A DNA stretch of 64,000 bases. Origin: Synechococcus sp. RS9916. GTDB lineage: Bacteria; Cyanobacteriota; Cyanobacteriia; PCC-6307; Cyanobiaceae. Below are positions 17,209 through 29,661 of this stretch, piece after piece; the stretch's first letter is position 1; each line of letters starts with the position of its first letter. Position numbers and translations under genes: made by a program. A model generated the notes under the pieces. The model worked only from the letters and a program-made list of their open reading frames with translations. It was not told where the DNA came from and did not search any database. The DNA is taken from the NCBI RefSeq assembly GCF_000153825.1, contig NZ_DS022299.1, positions 2,134,869 to 2,198,868 on the forward strand, given 5' to 3'.

Positions 17209-20061
17209 ATGCTCAAGCTCCTGCTGGGTGACCCCAATGCCCGCAAGCTGAAGCGCTACCAGCCGATCGTCTCGGACATCAATCTGCTGGAGGAGGAGAT
17301 CGCTCCTCTCAGCGACGATGAGCTGCGGGGCAAGACGGCTGCGTTCCAGGAGCGCCTCGCCAACGCCGGCAGCCTCAAGAACCAGCGCCCGATTCTGGAT
17401 GAAATCCTGCCGGAGGCTTTCGCGGTGGTGCGCGAAGCCGGCAAGCGGGTGCTGGGGATGCGTCATTTCGACGTGCAGCTGATCGGCGGCATGGTGCTGC
17501 ACGAAGGCCAGATCGCAGAGATGAAGACCGGCGAAGGCAAGACCCTGGTCGCGACTCTGCCCAGCTACCTCAATGCCCTCACCGGCCGTGGCGTGCATGT
17601 GGTGACCGTGAACGACTACCTGGCCCGCCGTGATGCGGAGTGGATGGGCCAGGTGCACCGTTTCCTCGGTCTTTCCGTCGGTCTGATCCAGCAGGACATG
17701 GATCCCTTCACCCGGCGACAGAACTACGCCTGCGATATCACCTACGCCACCAATTCGGAGCTGGGGTTCGACTACCTCCGCGACAACATGGCGAACGACA
17801 TCAGCGAGGTCGTGCAGCGGGAGTTCCAGTACTGCGTGATCGACGAGGTGGATTCAATCCTGATTGATGAAGCCCGCACCCCGCTGATCATTTCCGGTCA
17901 GGTGGAACGCCCCCAGGAGAAGTATCAGCAGGCCGCCCAGGTCGTGGAAGCACTGGAGCGGGCTGCCGAGATGGGGAAAGACGGCATCGATCCGGAAGGT
18001 GATTACGAGGTGGATGAGAAGCAGCGCAGCTGCACCCTCACCGATGACGGCTTCGCCAAGGTGGAGGAGTTGCTGGGTGTCTCGGACCTCTACAACCCTC
18101 AGGACCCCTGGGCCCACTACATCACCAATGCCCTCAAGGCCAAGGAGCTGTTCGTTCGCGATGTGAATTACATCGTTCGCGACGATGAAGCGGTGATCGT
18201 TGATGAATTCACCGGTCGGGTGATGGCGGGTCGTCGCTGGAGTGATGGCCAGCACCAGGCGATCGAAGCCAAGGAGGGCCTGCCGATTCAGGCTGAAACC
18301 CAGACTCTGGCGTCGATCACCTATCAGAACTTCTTCTTGCTCTATCCCCGACTGGCGGGCATGACCGGCACGGCGAAGACCGAAGAAGTGGAATTCGAGA
18401 AGACCTACAAGCTGGAAACCACGATCGTGCCCACCAACCGGGTGCGGGCTCGCAAGGACCTGGCAGACCAGGTCTACAAAACCGAAACGGCCAAATGGCG
18501 TGCTGTGGCCAAAGAGACGGCGCAGATTCACCGCGATGGGCGGCCTGTGCTGGTGGGAACCACCAGCGTTGAAAAGAGTGAGTTGCTGAGCACCCTGCTG
18601 GCGGAGGAATCCATCCCCCACAACCTGCTCAATGCCAAGCCTGAAAACGTGGAGCGGGAGGCCGAGATCGTGGCCCAGGCCGGTCGTTCCGGCGCCGTCA
18701 CCATCGCCACCAACATGGCCGGCCGCGGCACCGACATCATCCTTGGCGGCAACAGCGATTACATGGCCCGCCTCAAGTTGCGGGAGGTGTTGTTACCCCG
18801 CTTGGTGAAGCCCGAGGAGGGTCACCGACCCCCGGTGCCGCTGCAGCGCAGTGGCGAGGCATCCGGGTTCGCGGCCAAGGCGGCACCTGCGACGGGCCCC
18901 CATGGCAACGCCCCCAGTGAGGCGCGTGCCATCGGCAATCTCTACCCCTGCCAGTTGAGTGAAGACACCGATCAGTCCCTCGTTGACCTGGCCAAGGATC
19001 TGGTCAAGGCCTGGGGTGATCGAACGCTGAGTGTGATCGAGTTGGAGGACCGTATTTCCACAGCCGCGGAGAAAGCGCCCACGGAGGACCCCCAGATCGC
19101 AACGCTGCGCGCTGCGATCGCTCGGGTCAAAGCCGAATACGACGTGGTGATCAAGCAGGAGGAGGCGCTCGTGCGGGAAGCCGGCGGTCTGCATGTGATC
19201 GGCACCGAGCGCCATGAATCGCGGAGGGTGGACAACCAGCTGCGTGGTCGTGCTGGCCGTCAGGGGGATCCCGGCAGCACTCGCTTCTTCCTCTCGCTGG
19301 GCGACAACCTGTTGCGCATTTTTGGCGGCGATCGTGTGGCTGGCCTGATGAATGCCTTCCGCGTTGAGGAAGACATGCCGATTGAATCCGGCATGCTCAC
19401 CCGTTCCTTGGAAGGGGCGCAAAAGAAGGTCGAGACCTACTACTACGACATTCGCAAGCAGGTGTTTGAGTACGACGAGGTGATGAACAATCAGCGTCGT
19501 GCGGTGTACACCGAACGCCGCCGTGTGCTGGACGGCCGTGAACTGAAAAAGCAGGTGATCGGCTACGGCGAACGCACGATGAACGAAATCGTCGAGGCTT
19601 ATGTGAATCCCGATCTGCCGCCAGAGGAGTGGGATGTGGGCCAGCTTGTGGGCAAGGTGAAGGAGTTCGTCTATCTGTTGGAAGATCTCGAGCCCGGCCA
19701 ATTGCAGGGGCTGTCGATGGAGGATCTCAAGGCCTTCCTCCAGGAGCAGCTGCGCAACGCTTACGACCTCAAGGAGGGGCAGATCGAGCAGGAGCGTCCG
19801 GGGCTGATGCGCCAGGCCGAGCGCTTCTTCATCCTTCAGCAGATCGACACCCTCTGGCGGGAGCACCTTCAGGCCATGGATGCCTTGCGTGAATCCGTGG
19901 GTCTGCGCGGCTACGGCCAGAAGGATCCGCTGATCGAATACAAGAACGAGGGCTACGACATGTTCCTGGAAATGATGACGAACATGCGACGCAACGTGAT
20001 CTATTCGATGTTCATGTTCCAGCCGGCCCCTGCTGCCGCTGAGCCCACCGCCAACGTCTGA
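17209..20061 (+). CDS. secA: Preprotein translocase ATPase SecA
   Basis: SecA drives preproteins through SecYEG at plasma and thylakoid membranes. The 950-residue protein has Walker A MKTGEGKT (residues 105-112), Walker [19 protein letters not shown], and the helicase motifs [11 protein letters not shown] and [13 protein letters not shown]. An insertion of roughly 120 residues, about 525-650, splits the second nucleotide-binding fold and includes a low-complexity stretch; a similar insertion is known in cyanobacterial SecA. The C terminus ends in an Ala/Pro-rich tail without the Cys-rich zinc motif that binds SecB. It converges on cysE with a 12-base gap. Confidence 0.98.
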   Translation: MLKLLLGDPNARKLKRYQPIVSDINLLEEEIAPLSDDELRGKTAAFQERLANAGSLKNQRPILDEILPEAFAVVREAGKRVLGMRHFDVQLIGGMVLHEGQIAEMKTGEGKTLVATLPSYLNALTGRGVHVVTVNDYLARRDAEWMGQVHRFLGLSVGLIQQDMDPFTRRQNYACDITYATNSELGFDYLRDNMANDISEVVQREFQYCVIDEVDSILIDEARTPLIISGQVERPQEKYQQAAQVVEALERAAEMGKDGIDPEGDYEVDEKQRSCTLTDDGFAKVEELLGVSDLYNPQDPWAHYITNALKAKELFVRDVNYIVRDDEAVIVDEFTGRVMAGRRWSDGQHQAIEAKEGLPIQAETQTLASITYQNFFLLYPRLAGMTGTAKTEEVEFEKTYKLETTIVPTNRVRARKDLADQVYKTETAKWRAVAKETAQIHRDGRPVLVGTTSVEKSELLSTLLAEESIPHNLLNAKPENVEREAEIVAQAGRSGAVTIATNMAGRGTDIILGGNSDYMARLKLREVLLPRLVKPEEGHRPPVPLQRSGEASGFAAKAAPATGPHGNAPSEARAIGNLYPCQLSEDTDQSLVDLAKDLVKAWGDRTLSVIELEDRISTAAEKAPTEDPQIATLRAAIARVKAEYDVVIKQEEALVREAGGLHVIGTERHESRRVDNQLRGRAGRQGDPGSTRFFLSLGDNLLRIFGGDRVAGLMNAFRVEEDMPIESGMLTRSLEGAQKKVETYYYDIRKQVFEYDEVMNNQRRAVYTERRRVLDGRELKKQVIGYGERTMNEIVEAYVNPDLPPEEWDVGQLVGKVKEFVYLLEDLEPGQLQGLSMEDLKAFLQEQLRNAYDLKEGQIEQERPGLMRQAERFFILQQIDTLWREHLQAMDALRESVGLRGYGQKDPLIEYKNEGYDMFLEMMTNMRRNVIYSMFMFQPAPAAAEPTANV

Positions 20062-20073
20062 GTTAGGCGTGGG

Positions 20074-20811
20074 TCATTCGCCCAGAAACTCAAGGATTTC
20101 CCGGTCCTTGAGGTTCTGGGCCTGACCTGATCGCACTTCCTTGATCGGAAGGTCACTGGCCACGGCTTTCAGCGTGGCCTGAAGGTTGGTGACTTGGTTC
20201 TCCAGTTGGTCGATCCGTTCCATCAGATTGCGGATCACGTTGGCTTCGGCATCCGGCAGGGCCGAGTGGGCCAGGGGATTGATGCGCACACCGCTTTGGT
20301 GGATGACTCGCCCGGGAATGCCCACCACCGTGCAGTTGGCCTCCACGTTGCGCACCACCACTGACCCAGCGCCGATGCGGGTGTTAGTGCCGATTTTGAG
20401 GGCGCCCAGCACCTTCGCGCCCGCACCCACCACCACATTGTTTTCCAGGGTGGGGTGGCGTTTACCGCTTTCTTTGCCGGTGCCCCCCAGGGTGACGCCC
20501 TGATACAGCAGGCAATGGTCCCCCACTTCGGCGGTTTCACCGATCACCACGCCCATGCCGTGGTCGATGAAGACACCGTTGCCGATGCGGGCGCCGGGGT
20601 GAATCTCGATGCCGGTCAGGCCACGGCTCAACTGGCTCAGCAGGCGGGCCGGCAGTTTTAAGGGGAGGCGTGACCGCCACAGGCGGTGACTGAGGCGGTG
20701 CGCTGTGATGGCTTGAAAGCCTGGGTAGCAGAGCAGGATTTCCAGGGCACCCCGGGCAGCTGGATCCCGTTCACGGATAACGGCCAGGTCGGCTCGGATC
20801 TGTTTGAACAT
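20074..20811 (-). CDS. cysE: Serine O-acetyltransferase
   Basis: CysE acetylates serine to O-acetylserine, the carbon acceptor for sulfide in cysteine synthesis. The 245-residue protein starts [20 protein letters not shown], typical of the short bacterial form, and contains left-handed beta-helix hexapeptide repeats ([20 protein letters not shown], then [19 protein letters not shown]) with the catalytic His in IDHG. The C-terminal tail (about residues 170-245) extends beyond the helix and contains a coiled-coil-like [18 protein letters not shown]. Probably a single-gene unit convergent with secA. Confidence 0.95.
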   Translation of the reverse strand: MFKQIRADLAVIRERDPAARGALEILLCYPGFQAITAHRLSHRLWRSRLPLKLPARLLSQLSRGLTGIEIHPGARIGNGVFIDHGMGVVIGETAEVGDHCLLYQGVTLGGTGKESGKRHPTLENNVVVGAGAKVLGALKIGTNTRIGAGSVVVRNVEANCTVVGIPGRVIHQSGVRINPLAHSALPDAEANVIRNLMERIDQLENQVTNLQATLKAVASDLPIKEVRSGQAQNLKDREILEFLGE

Positions 20812-20881
20812 GGCTCCGCCGGGACTGCACGCTTGCCTGGTTGAGGCATCATCTCTCGTCGCCGGTGCCGGTTGTGATCCT

Positions 20882-21871
20882 TCAGCTGGTCTGAAGACCG
20901 ATTTCCTTGCGCAGCAGCTCGATCGTGTCGCCGCTTAGATAGCTCTCGGCGCAGTGCACCTGGGGCATGCGCATCAGTTGGGAGCGGTTCTGGCGCAGGC
21001 TCTGTTCCACCAGGGGAAGGCTGGGGCGGTCGCAGAGCACGTGGCTTGAGGCCCGCAGCAGCGCCAGCAGCCTGCTGCCCACGTCTGGGGTGGCGGTCAT
21101 CAGCAGCAGCTCATTGCCCCGCATGCTGTGCAGAATCACCTCGGCAGCTCGGAGGATGCCGGGACTAATGCTCACCAGGCCCACGCAGCTGCCGGGGCGC
21201 AGCTCCTTGAGCAGATTGAGCTCTTCGCGGAAGTCATTGAGATCCACCGCCACGGCCCGCACGCCGTGGCGTTTGGCCAGGTCCTCGACGGGCTGAAGGA
21301 AATAGCGGCTGGTGACCACGGTGCCGTTGCTGGCGCTTTCCAGCACGCTTTCCAGTTCCTCCATGGGCACCACCTCCACGGGAACGTCGAGGCAGGGCTC
21401 CAGCTCCTCAGCGATCAGCATCGAGGCGCCGATGTCTTCTCTGGGGGTGCTCACCAGCACCCGGGCGCCGCAGCGCAAACGCCAGTCGATCTCTCGCGTG
21501 AGCAGTTCTCGGGTCTGTTGCAGGGTGCAGCCTGCATTGAGAAGCCCATCAACGCATTTGCGCACCTCGCGATCGAGGTCGGTCACCCCGCGGTTGCGGA
21601 TGTGCACCGGAGTGCGCACCTCTCGGGGTTTCTGCTGGTCGCGCACATAGATGCCGGAGCCGGCCATGGCTTCGACCACGCCGTCGGTTTCCAGCTGGCG
21701 GTAGACCTTGCTGATCGTGTTGCGATGCAGGCCGGTCTGCATCGCCAGCTGGCGTGTGCTGGGCAGGCGATGGCCAGGCGGGTAATGACGCGCGGCGATC
21801 GCGAAGCAGATTTGGTTGTAGAGCTGGGTCGACGCCGGAATGTCGCTTTCCTGCTGAATGTGGAATCGCAC
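20882..21871 (-). CDS. GntR-family transcriptional regulator
   Basis: The 329-residue protein has an N-terminal winged helix of GntR type (residues about 12-78: [48 protein letters not shown]). The remaining 250 residues do not match the FadR, HutC or aminotransferase-like effector domains I recognise; they include [17 protein letters not shown] and a predicted alpha/beta fold. A cyanobacterial GntR protein of similar shape (Sll1961 of Synechocystis) affects photosystem stoichiometry, but identity with it is not established here. The gene is divergent from the dienelactone hydrolase gene, with 79 bases between starts. Confidence 0.85.
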   Translation of the reverse strand: MRFHIQQESDIPASTQLYNQICFAIAARHYPPGHRLPSTRQLAMQTGLHRNTISKVYRQLETDGVVEAMAGSGIYVRDQQKPREVRTPVHIRNRGVTDLDREVRKCVDGLLNAGCTLQQTRELLTREIDWRLRCGARVLVSTPREDIGASMLIAEELEPCLDVPVEVVPMEELESVLESASNGTVVTSRYFLQPVEDLAKRHGVRAVAVDLNDFREELNLLKELRPGSCVGLVSISPGILRAAEVILHSMRGNELLLMTATPDVGSRLLALLRASSHVLCDRPSLPLVEQSLRQNRSQLMRMPQVHCAESYLSGDTIELLRKEIGLQTS

Positions 21872-21950
21872 GCCGGTGGACCGGATCGGATTGCGGCCAC
21901 CCTAAGAAGTGATCGGTCTGGTGACAATTGATTGGGTGGTCTGTCTCCTG

Positions 21951-22700
21951 ATGCCGATTTCTCAGCAGCCTTTATTGCCTGGCCACTGGCAGATGCTTCA
22001 GGGGGCCGATGGTCCGTTGCGGTGTTGGTGGTCGCCAGTTGATGACACTTCGCCGTCTCTAGGGCGTGCCGTTCTCGTGCTTCCTGAGGTGTTTGGCGTG
22101 AATGCCTGGGTGCGCAGCGTCGCTGATCGGTTGGCGGGTGCGGGTGTGCCGGCCCTGGCCATGCCCCTGTTCTCCCGCACCGCTCCTGACCTGGAGCTCG
22201 GTTACGACCCCGACGCCTTAGCGGAGGGGCGCCGGCATAAAGACCGCACCACCGTGGCTGGAATCCTGGAGGATGTCGCTGCTGCGGCGCGCTGGTTGCA
22301 GGTTCAGGGGTGTTCCCGCTTAACGGTGGTGGGGTTCTGCTTCGGGGGCCATGCCGCTTTGTTGGCGGCCACCCTGCCCCAGGTGCAGGTCAGCTTTGAC
22401 TTCTATGGCGCAGGCGTCTGTCAAGGGCGTCCTGGCGGGGGAGCCCCAAGCCTGGAGCTGCTACCCCAGGTGCATGGACAACTCACCTGCCTCTGCGGCA
22501 CCGCAGATCCGTTGATCCCCGTGGGTGATCAGAAGCAGATTGAAGCGGCGCTCACGGCTGAGGATCCCTCTGGGACCCGGCTGCGCTACGAGGCCTTGGA
22601 GGGGGCTGACCACGGCTTCATGTGTGAAGCCCGCAGCAGCTTCAGCCCTGCGGCATCGGCGCGGGGCTGGCAACTACTGCTGGAGAGTGTTCAGGTCTGA
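21951..22700 (+). CDS. Dienelactone hydrolase family protein
   Basis: A 249-residue alpha/beta hydrolase with the DLH catalytic triad visible as Cys130 in GFCFGGH, Asp186 in CGTADPLIP and His221 in GADHGF. The family hydrolyses dienelactones and related esters; the physiological substrate in cyanobacteria is unknown. The ATG at 21951 is preferred over an upstream one at 21909 because the family fold starts near the LLPGHWQ segment. Its last ten bases overlap the 3' end of the convergent infC gene. Confidence 0.88.
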   Translation: MPISQQPLLPGHWQMLQGADGPLRCWWSPVDDTSPSLGRAVLVLPEVFGVNAWVRSVADRLAGAGVPALAMPLFSRTAPDLELGYDPDALAEGRRHKDRTTVAGILEDVAAAARWLQVQGCSRLTVVGFCFGGHAALLAATLPQVQVSFDFYGAGVCQGRPGGGAPSLELLPQVHGQLTCLCGTADPLIPVGDQKQIEAALTAEDPSGTRLRYEALEGADHGFMCEARSSFSPAASARGWQLLLESVQV

Positions 22701-23347
22701 GGGCTGGTGCTTGCGGCCCTGGCAGCACGCGGTGGCGCCGTGATCGTGCGCACGGCTTTCACCACCGGCTGATCGTCAGCCTTGTCCTTCTTCACCAGCG
22801 GCGTTTTGCGCGGCGTGAGGAACATGATCATGTTGCGACCTTCCCGCTTGGGAGCCTGCTGGATCTCAGCCTGTTCCTCCAGATCCTTCGCCATGCGACG
22901 CAGCAGAACTTCCGCCAGGGCGGTGTGCTGAATCTCCCGGCCACGGAAGATCACGGTGCACTTCACTTTGTCGCCGGCTTTGAGGAAGCGCTGGGCCTGA
23001 CCAATTCGCACGTCGTAGTCGTGCTGATCGATCTTGTAGCGCATCTTGACCTCTTTCACTTCGGTCTGATGCGACTTCTTCTTCGCTTCTTTGGCCTTCT
23101 TTTCTTGCTCGAATTTGAACTTGCCGTAGTCCATGATCCGGCACACGGGCGGATCAGCCTTCTCGCTCACGAGCACCAGGTCCAGTTCCCGTTCCTGCGC
23201 GACCGACAGCGCTTGTTCCCTGTCGATCACGCCCAGCTGGGTGCCGTCGGCATCGACCACCCGTAGCTGCGGATAATTGATGCGGTCGTTGATGTTGGGG
23301 AGCTCCCTGACAGGAGCGCGTCGATCAAACCGGGGACGTGGAGGCAT
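22691..23347 (-). CDS. infC: Translation initiation factor IF-3
   Basis: IF-3 keeps ribosomal subunits apart and proofreads the initiator tRNA. The 218-residue protein has the N domain ([17 protein letters not shown]), the linker-preceding signature [16 protein letters not shown], a Lys-rich linker, and the C domain with [20 protein letters not shown] tail of about 40 residues (from MIMFLTPRK onward) is rich in Lys, Pro and Ala and longer than in E. coli, as is common in cyanobacteria. I read the start as ATG; E. coli infC uses a rare AUU for autocontrol, and no such codon is apparent here. Confidence 0.97.
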   Translation of the reverse strand: MPPRPRFDRRAPVRELPNINDRINYPQLRVVDADGTQLGVIDREQALSVAQERELDLVLVSEKADPPVCRIMDYGKFKFEQEKKAKEAKKKSHQTEVKEVKMRYKIDQHDYDVRIGQAQRFLKAGDKVKCTVIFRGREIQHTALAEVLLRRMAKDLEEQAEIQQAPKREGRNMIMFLTPRKTPLVKKDKADDQPVVKAVRTITAPPRAARAASTSPQT

Positions 23348-23413
23348 TCAGGGTGTTGAGGGAACCAGGGAAGGACGACGATGCAGCTTGTGCTGGCAAA
23401 GCCACTTCTCTTC

Positions 23414-24358
23414 TCACACTAGACCTCCTCTGATCAGTGTCATCGCTTCATTGAGCGGGTCCGCACTTCGTAGCCAGTGGGGTTGATGCTGACGACGGAA
23501 CCAGGTGCGCTGTCGTTTGGCGAATTGCTGGGTGCGTTTGGTGGTGGTCGCGATGGCCTGCTCGCGGCCGATGGCGCCGTTCAGTTCTTGTAAAGCTTCG
23601 CCGTAACCGATCGTTTGCAGCAGTGGTAGATCCGCGCCGTAGTGATTCCGCAGTTGCGCGGTTTCATCCACCAGTCCTTGGTCGTAGAGCTGACGGGTGC
23701 GCAGGGCGATCCGCTGGCGCAGGTCGGTGGGGTCCAGGCCCAGTTCGAGCACCCGCCAGGGGGGTGGGGTGGCTCCCTGCTGGGCGGTGATGGTGCGGCC
23801 CGTGGCGTAGAGCACTTCCAGAGCCCGTTGGGTGCGCACCGCATCGGCGGCAGCGATCCGTTGGCCCGCTGCCGGGTCGGCCTGGCTGAGCAGGCCGTGG
23901 CAAATCGGTTGGCCCAGTTGCTCAAGTTGGGCCCGCAGCGTCGGTTGGGGTGGCACGGCTGGTGGCTTGAGGCCTCCGGTGAGGGATTTGAGGTACAGCC
24001 CGCTGCCCCCCACCAGCAGCGCGCTGCCACGGCTCTGAATCGATTGATTGACCGCTTCCATCGCCAGGGTTTGGAACTCCTGCAGGGTCAGTGGCGCGTC
24101 GGGGGTGCGCAGATCCAGCAAGTGGTGCGGCACTTCGGCTTGCTGCGCCGGTGTGGGCTTGGCGGTGCCCACGCTCATGTCGCGGTAGAGCTGGCGCGAA
24201 TCCACGTTGATCACGTCCAGCTGCAGTTCCTTCGCCAGGGCGATGCCCAGGGCGGTCTTGCCGCTGGCGGTGGGACCCAGCAGCACCACCACCAGGGGCA
24301 GAGCATCGCCGGATTCGGTGTCTGCGGCGCGGCTGGCGAGGGTGCTGATGTCGGCCAT
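23414..24358 (-). CDS. miaA: tRNA dimethylallyltransferase
   Basis: MiaA adds a dimethylallyl group to N6 of A37 in tRNAs reading UNN codons. The 314-residue protein has a P-loop GPTASGKT (residues 28-35), the [16 protein letters not shown] segment, [18 protein letters not shown] and a C-terminal [17 protein letters not shown] that contacts tRNA. The ATG at 24358 gives the normal length; the frame remains open to 24469 but that extension is not family-like. It is divergent from gyrB across 117 bases, and infC starts 66 bases after its stop. Confidence 0.95.
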   Translation of the reverse strand: MADISTLASRAADTESGDALPLVVVLLGPTASGKTALGIALAKELQLDVINVDSRQLYRDMSVGTAKPTPAQQAEVPHHLLDLRTPDAPLTLQEFQTLAMEAVNQSIQSRGSALLVGGSGLYLKSLTGGLKPPAVPPQPTLRAQLEQLGQPICHGLLSQADPAAGQRIAAADAVRTQRALEVLYATGRTITAQQGATPPPWRVLELGLDPTDLRQRIALRTRQLYDQGLVDETAQLRNHYGADLPLLQTIGYGEALQELNGAIGREQAIATTTKRTQQFAKRQRTWFRRQHQPHWLRSADPLNEAMTLIRGGLV

Positions 24359-24394
24359 GGGCGGAGGCAGGGGGTGCACCCCCTCAAACAATGA

Positions 24395-26442
<2,048 letters not shown>

Positions 26443-26443
<1 letters not shown>

Positions 26444-26781
26444 TGCAGCGACCGGTGGTCTCCGTCCTGCGTTGGAGTTGGTTGCTGGGCATTGCATTGC
26501 TGGCGCCGGCAGCGCTTCCTGCCGGTGGTGCAGATCGCCGTCAGCCCGAGGTGCGTCGCCGTTCTGCGGGTGGACCGTTGATCAGTGGCGGAGGGGATGT
26601 GTTGCAGGCAGCCCCCCATATCAGTGCCCCCGCGCTGCGCCGGCTGGATCTCGGCACGCCATTGCAGGTGCTGCGTCGCTGGCGCTGTGAGAATGGAGAG
26701 GAGTGGTTGCAGGTGCAGGTGGCGGCCACCGTCGGTGCTGATCACCCCGCTCAGACGCGGCGCGGCTGGGTGCATGGCTGA
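26443..26781 (+). CDS. Small exported SH3-like domain protein
   Basis: A 112-residue protein with a probable signal peptide (residues about 8-28, [20 protein letters not shown]). The mature part ends in a stretch resembling bacterial SH3 (SH3b) domains ([20 protein letters not shown] and RRGWVHG), which usually bind cell-wall peptides. It overlaps the gyrB stop by one base and the first crcB start by eight bases. Function unknown; the tight packing suggests co-expression, not shared function. Confidence 0.75.
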
Positions 26782-27175
26782 TTCACTCCTGGTCGCCAAG
26801 CAGGTGCTGCTGGTTGGCCTTGGTGCGATTCCCGGTGCCTGGCTGCGGCTGCGGGTGGTGAATCATTTCGAGCCGGTGGTGCCCCGAAAGCACTGGGGCA
26901 CCTTTGCGGTCAATCTGATTGCTGCCTTTGGTCTGGGGTTGGTCGCCGGCCTGGGGGTGAGTGGCAACTGTCAGCCGTCAACGGCCAATGGTCCGTTGAT
27001 GTTGTTGGTGGCCACGGGATTCTTCGGCAGCCTCAGCACGTTTTCCACGTTTGCGGTGGAGCTGCTCAACACCCTGCGTGAGCGTCAGTGGCTTGAAGGG
27101 ATTGTGCTTTCTGTGGGTTCGATTCTTGGGGGCTTGCTGGTGGCCGCAGCGGGCTATGCCCTGGGGATGGCGTGA
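26774..27175 (+). CDS. crcB: Fluoride channel subunit CrcB/Fluc (first copy)
   Basis: A 133-residue four-helix membrane protein. Fluc motifs are visible: [11 protein letters not shown] near the N terminus, [14 protein letters not shown] in helix 2, and [15 protein letters not shown] in helix 3 with the Phe-box region. Fluc proteins are dimeric fluoride exporters, and paired genes in several bacteria form heterodimers. The ATG at 26774 overlaps the previous gene by eight bases, and the stop overlaps the second crcB start. Coupled expression with the neighbour is therefore likely. Confidence 0.88.
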   Translation: MADSLLVAKQVLLVGLGAIPGAWLRLRVVNHFEPVVPRKHWGTFAVNLIAAFGLGLVAGLGVSGNCQPSTANGPLMLLVATGFFGSLSTFSTFAVELLNTLRERQWLEGIVLSVGSILGGLLVAAAGYALGMA

Positions 27176-27570
27176 TGACTGGTAGGAAGTCCGATCTCAC
27201 CCTGCGCCAGGACTTGACCGAATTGGTTCTGGTGGCGATCGGTGCCGTTCCTGGAGCTGTGTTGCGCTGGCAGCTTGGGGTGCACTGGGCTGATCAAGAC
27301 CTGATCGCCAATGTGGTTGGAGCCTTGCTGTTGGGGTTGCTTGCCGGATTGCCGACGCGGCCGCGGCGTCAGTTGTTGGTCGGTATCGGGTTTTGCGGTT
27401 CGCTCACCACGTTCAGCAGCTGGATGGTGAACTCCGTGAAGTTGCTGGCTTCGGGCCAGTGGGCTGCAGCTGTGGGCTTGATTGCGCTCACCCTTGGCCT
27501 GGGGCTGGGGGCTGCGGCGGTGGGCTTTGGACTTGGGCGGGCCCTCAAAGGACCCGCGCCAAGCGGATGA
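27175..27570 (+). CDS. crcB: Fluoride channel subunit CrcB/Fluc (second copy)
   Basis: A 131-residue relative of the preceding gene with GAVPGAVLRWQLG, NVVGALLLGLLAGL and GFCGSLTTFSSWMVN, giving four hydrophobic helices. Compared with its partner, the helix 2 Phe is replaced by Leu, so the two pores probably differ, as in heterodimeric Fluc pairs. The ATG at 27175 shares its first base with the last base of the upstream stop (TGATG). A GTG three bases earlier would give an equally plausible start. It converges on the glutathione peroxidase gene nine bases away. Confidence 0.85.
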   Translation: MTGRKSDLTLRQDLTELVLVAIGAVPGAVLRWQLGVHWADQDLIANVVGALLLGLLAGLPTRPRRQLLVGIGFCGSLTTFSSWMVNSVKLLASGQWAAAVGLIALTLGLGLGAAAVGFGLGRALKGPAPSG

Positions 27571-27579
27571 AGTCGGTGG

Positions 27580-28059
27580 TCAGGCGGCCAAGGCTGCCTC
27601 AATGGCTGACTTCAGTTCGGCGGATTCGGGATCGACCCCGCTCTTGAAGCGGGCGATCACGGTGCCGTCCTTGCCCACCAGGAACTTCTCAAAGTTCCAG
27701 GCCACATCACCAGCGGGTTCCATCTGGTTGAGGGTGGTGTAGGGCTCGGTGGTGGTGCCGGTGGCGTGCACCTTGTCGAACAGTTCGAAGCTGGCGCCGT
27801 AGGTGGTGGAGCAGAAGGTTTTGATCTCCTCCAGGGTGCCGGGCTCTTGGGCGCCGAAGTCGTTGCAGGGGAAGCCCAGCACTTTCAGGCCTTTGGCGCC
27901 ATAGCTCTGGTTGATGGCCTCAAGACCGGCGTATTGCTTGGTGAAGCCACAGCGGCTGGCCACGTTCACGATCAGCAGCACGTTGCCGGCGAAGTCGCCC
28001 AGGCTCTTGTCGCTGCCATCGGCGCTGCGCACCGTCACACCGTTCACGCTCGGGGCCAT
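27580..28059 (-). CDS. Glutathione peroxidase family protein (Cys type)
   Basis: A 159-residue enzyme of the GPx family with the active-site Cys37 in VNVASRCGFTKQY (cysteine, not selenocysteine), the Gln-containing motif at FPCNDFGAQEP and the Trp-Asn motif in WNFEKFLVGKDG. Such enzymes reduce lipid and hydrogen peroxides, mostly with thioredoxin in bacteria and plants. The ATG at 28059 begins a family-like sequence (VNGVTVRSADGS); the open frame further upstream is not. It is divergent from mgtE across 88 bases and probably monocistronic. Confidence 0.93.
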   Translation of the reverse strand: MAPSVNGVTVRSADGSDKSLGDFAGNVLLIVNVASRCGFTKQYAGLEAINQSYGAKGLKVLGFPCNDFGAQEPGTLEEIKTFCSTTYGASFELFDKVHATGTTTEPYTTLNQMEPAGDVAWNFEKFLVGKDGTVIARFKSGVDPESAELKSAIEAALAA

Positions 28060-28147
28060 AGATCTAAATGAAAGAGAGCAGACCCTAGCTGGGAACTGCT
28101 GGCTGCAGGCATGGGCCATACACTGAGCAGGCCCAGACCACTGGCCG

Positions 28148-29536
28148 ATGGACGAGGCAACTGGGGTGGTCGCGTCTGTTGTCACCCAGCAGCTGGAAAC
28201 GATGCTGACGGCGGGCAATTACGACGCCGTCAAGTTGCTGTTGGAACCGGTCCAACCGGTGGATATCGCTGAGGCGATCGGCAATCTGCCGCGCACTCTG
28301 CAGGCGCTGGCGTTTCGTCTGTTGGGCAAGGACGAAGCGATTGAGGTCTACGAATATCTGGATGCTGCGGTGCAGCAAAGCCTGCTGGAGCGCCTGCGTT
28401 CCGGGGAGGTGCTGGAGCTAGTGGAGGAGATGTCACCTGATGACCGGGTGCGTCTGTTTGATGAGTTGCCAGCCAAGGTGGTGCGGCGGCTGCTGGCGGA
28501 GTTGAGTCCGGCGGAGCGACGGGTCACGGCCCAGCTGCTCGGCTACGAGGCGGAGACCGCCGGCCGTCTGATGACAACGGAGTTCATCGACCTCAAGGAG
28601 TTTCACAGCGCGGCTCAGGCCCTCACCATCGTGCGCCGCCGGGCACGCGATACCGAGACCATCTACAGCCTGTATGTCACCGATGGGCAACGCCATCTCA
28701 CCGGCATCCTGTCGCTGCGCGATCTCGTGACGGCCGATCCCGATGACCGGGTGGGCGATGTGATGACCCGCGATGTGGTGAGCGTGGGAACGGATACGGA
28801 TCAGGAAGAGGTGGCCCGGGCGATTCAGCGCTACGACTTCCTCGCCGTGCCGGTGGTGGACCGGGAGCAGCGGCTGGTGGGGATCGTCACCGTCGACGAC
28901 GTGATCGACGTGATTGAGCAGGAAGCCACCCGCGACATCTATGCCGCCGGTGCTGTGCAGGCTGGTGATGAAGACGATTACTTCCAGAGCAATCTGTTCA
29001 CCGTGGCCCGCCGGCGCGTGGTGTGGCTGGCGGTGTTGGTGGTGGCCAATGGCTTCACGACACAAGTGATTGCCATGAATGACGGCGTGTTGCAGGAGGT
29101 GGTGCTGCTGGCGGCCTTCATCCCTCTGTTGATTGGAACCGGTGGCAATGTGGGCGCTCAGAGCTCCACGGTGGTCATCCGAGGCTTGAGCACGCAACGC
29201 ATTCAGGCCCTTGGCCCTGTGCAGGCGATTTTTCGCGAGGCGATCGCCGGAGCGCTGCTCGGTTTATTGATGCTGGTGTTGGTGGTGCCGTTTGCCTGGT
29301 GGCGCGCGGGCGTCGATGGTGCCTTGGTGGGCACGGCTGTGGGCATCAGCCTGATGGCCATCTCTACGCTGGCGGCCACTGCAGGAGCAGCGCTCCCGTT
29401 GCTGTTCAACCGGATGGGGCTTGATCCTGCCTTGATGTCAGCGCCCTTCATCACCACAGCGACGGACGTGGCTGGAGTGTTCATCTATTTGCGAACGGCC
29501 GATTGGCTCCTGTTGCATCTGCCGCCCGCGGCCTGA
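28148..29536 (+). CDS. mgtE: Magnesium transporter MgtE
   Basis: A 462-residue Mg2+ channel. The N domain (residues 1-130) has superhelical repeats such as LPAKVVRRLLAELSPAERR. It is followed by the signature ETAGRLMTTEFIDL, two CBS domains (about residues 140-270) and five membrane helices from about residue 295. The pore region shows IPLLIGTGGNVGAQSSTVVIRGL, characteristic of MgtE. Cytoplasmic Mg2+ bound at the CBS/N-domain interface gates the channel in studied relatives. The sigma factor gene follows after 125 bases. Confidence 0.95.
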   Translation: MDEATGVVASVVTQQLETMLTAGNYDAVKLLLEPVQPVDIAEAIGNLPRTLQALAFRLLGKDEAIEVYEYLDAAVQQSLLERLRSGEVLELVEEMSPDDRVRLFDELPAKVVRRLLAELSPAERRVTAQLLGYEAETAGRLMTTEFIDLKEFHSAAQALTIVRRRARDTETIYSLYVTDGQRHLTGILSLRDLVTADPDDRVGDVMTRDVVSVGTDTDQEEVARAIQRYDFLAVPVVDREQRLVGIVTVDDVIDVIEQEATRDIYAAGAVQAGDEDDYFQSNLFTVARRRVVWLAVLVVANGFTTQVIAMNDGVLQEVVLLAAFIPLLIGTGGNVGAQSSTVVIRGLSTQRIQALGPVQAIFREAIAGALLGLLMLVLVVPFAWWRAGVDGALVGTAVGISLMAISTLAATAGAALPLLFNRMGLDPALMSAPFITTATDVAGVFIYLRTADWLLLHLPPAA

Positions 29537-29614
29537 GATTGGCAAGGTCGCCGCGGCGCGCTTGGCTAGGGATTTTTACCTAATCTCCCGCTTTCGAGCT
29601 TTCCTGAGAGCCTG

Positions 29615-29645
29615 TTTACACTTCTTTAGAGGTAAGCTTTACATA
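29615..29645 (+). promoter_or_regulatory. Candidate promoter of the sigma factor gene
   Basis: An unusually AT-rich patch in a GC-rich genome contains TTTACA twice (29615-29620 and 29638-29643, 17 bases between), the second overlapping TACATA. Either TTTACA/TACATA or TTTACA/TTTACA could be the promoter. A Shine-Dalgarno-like AAGGAG (29651-29656) lies five bases before the ATG. By eye only. Confidence 0.35.
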
Positions 29646-29661
29646 ACGCAAAGGAGCACGC

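Noticed and set aside
18793-19866. A 357-codon frame antisense to secA
   Set aside because: Its content mirrors secA codon structure; it has no independent start signal or motif.
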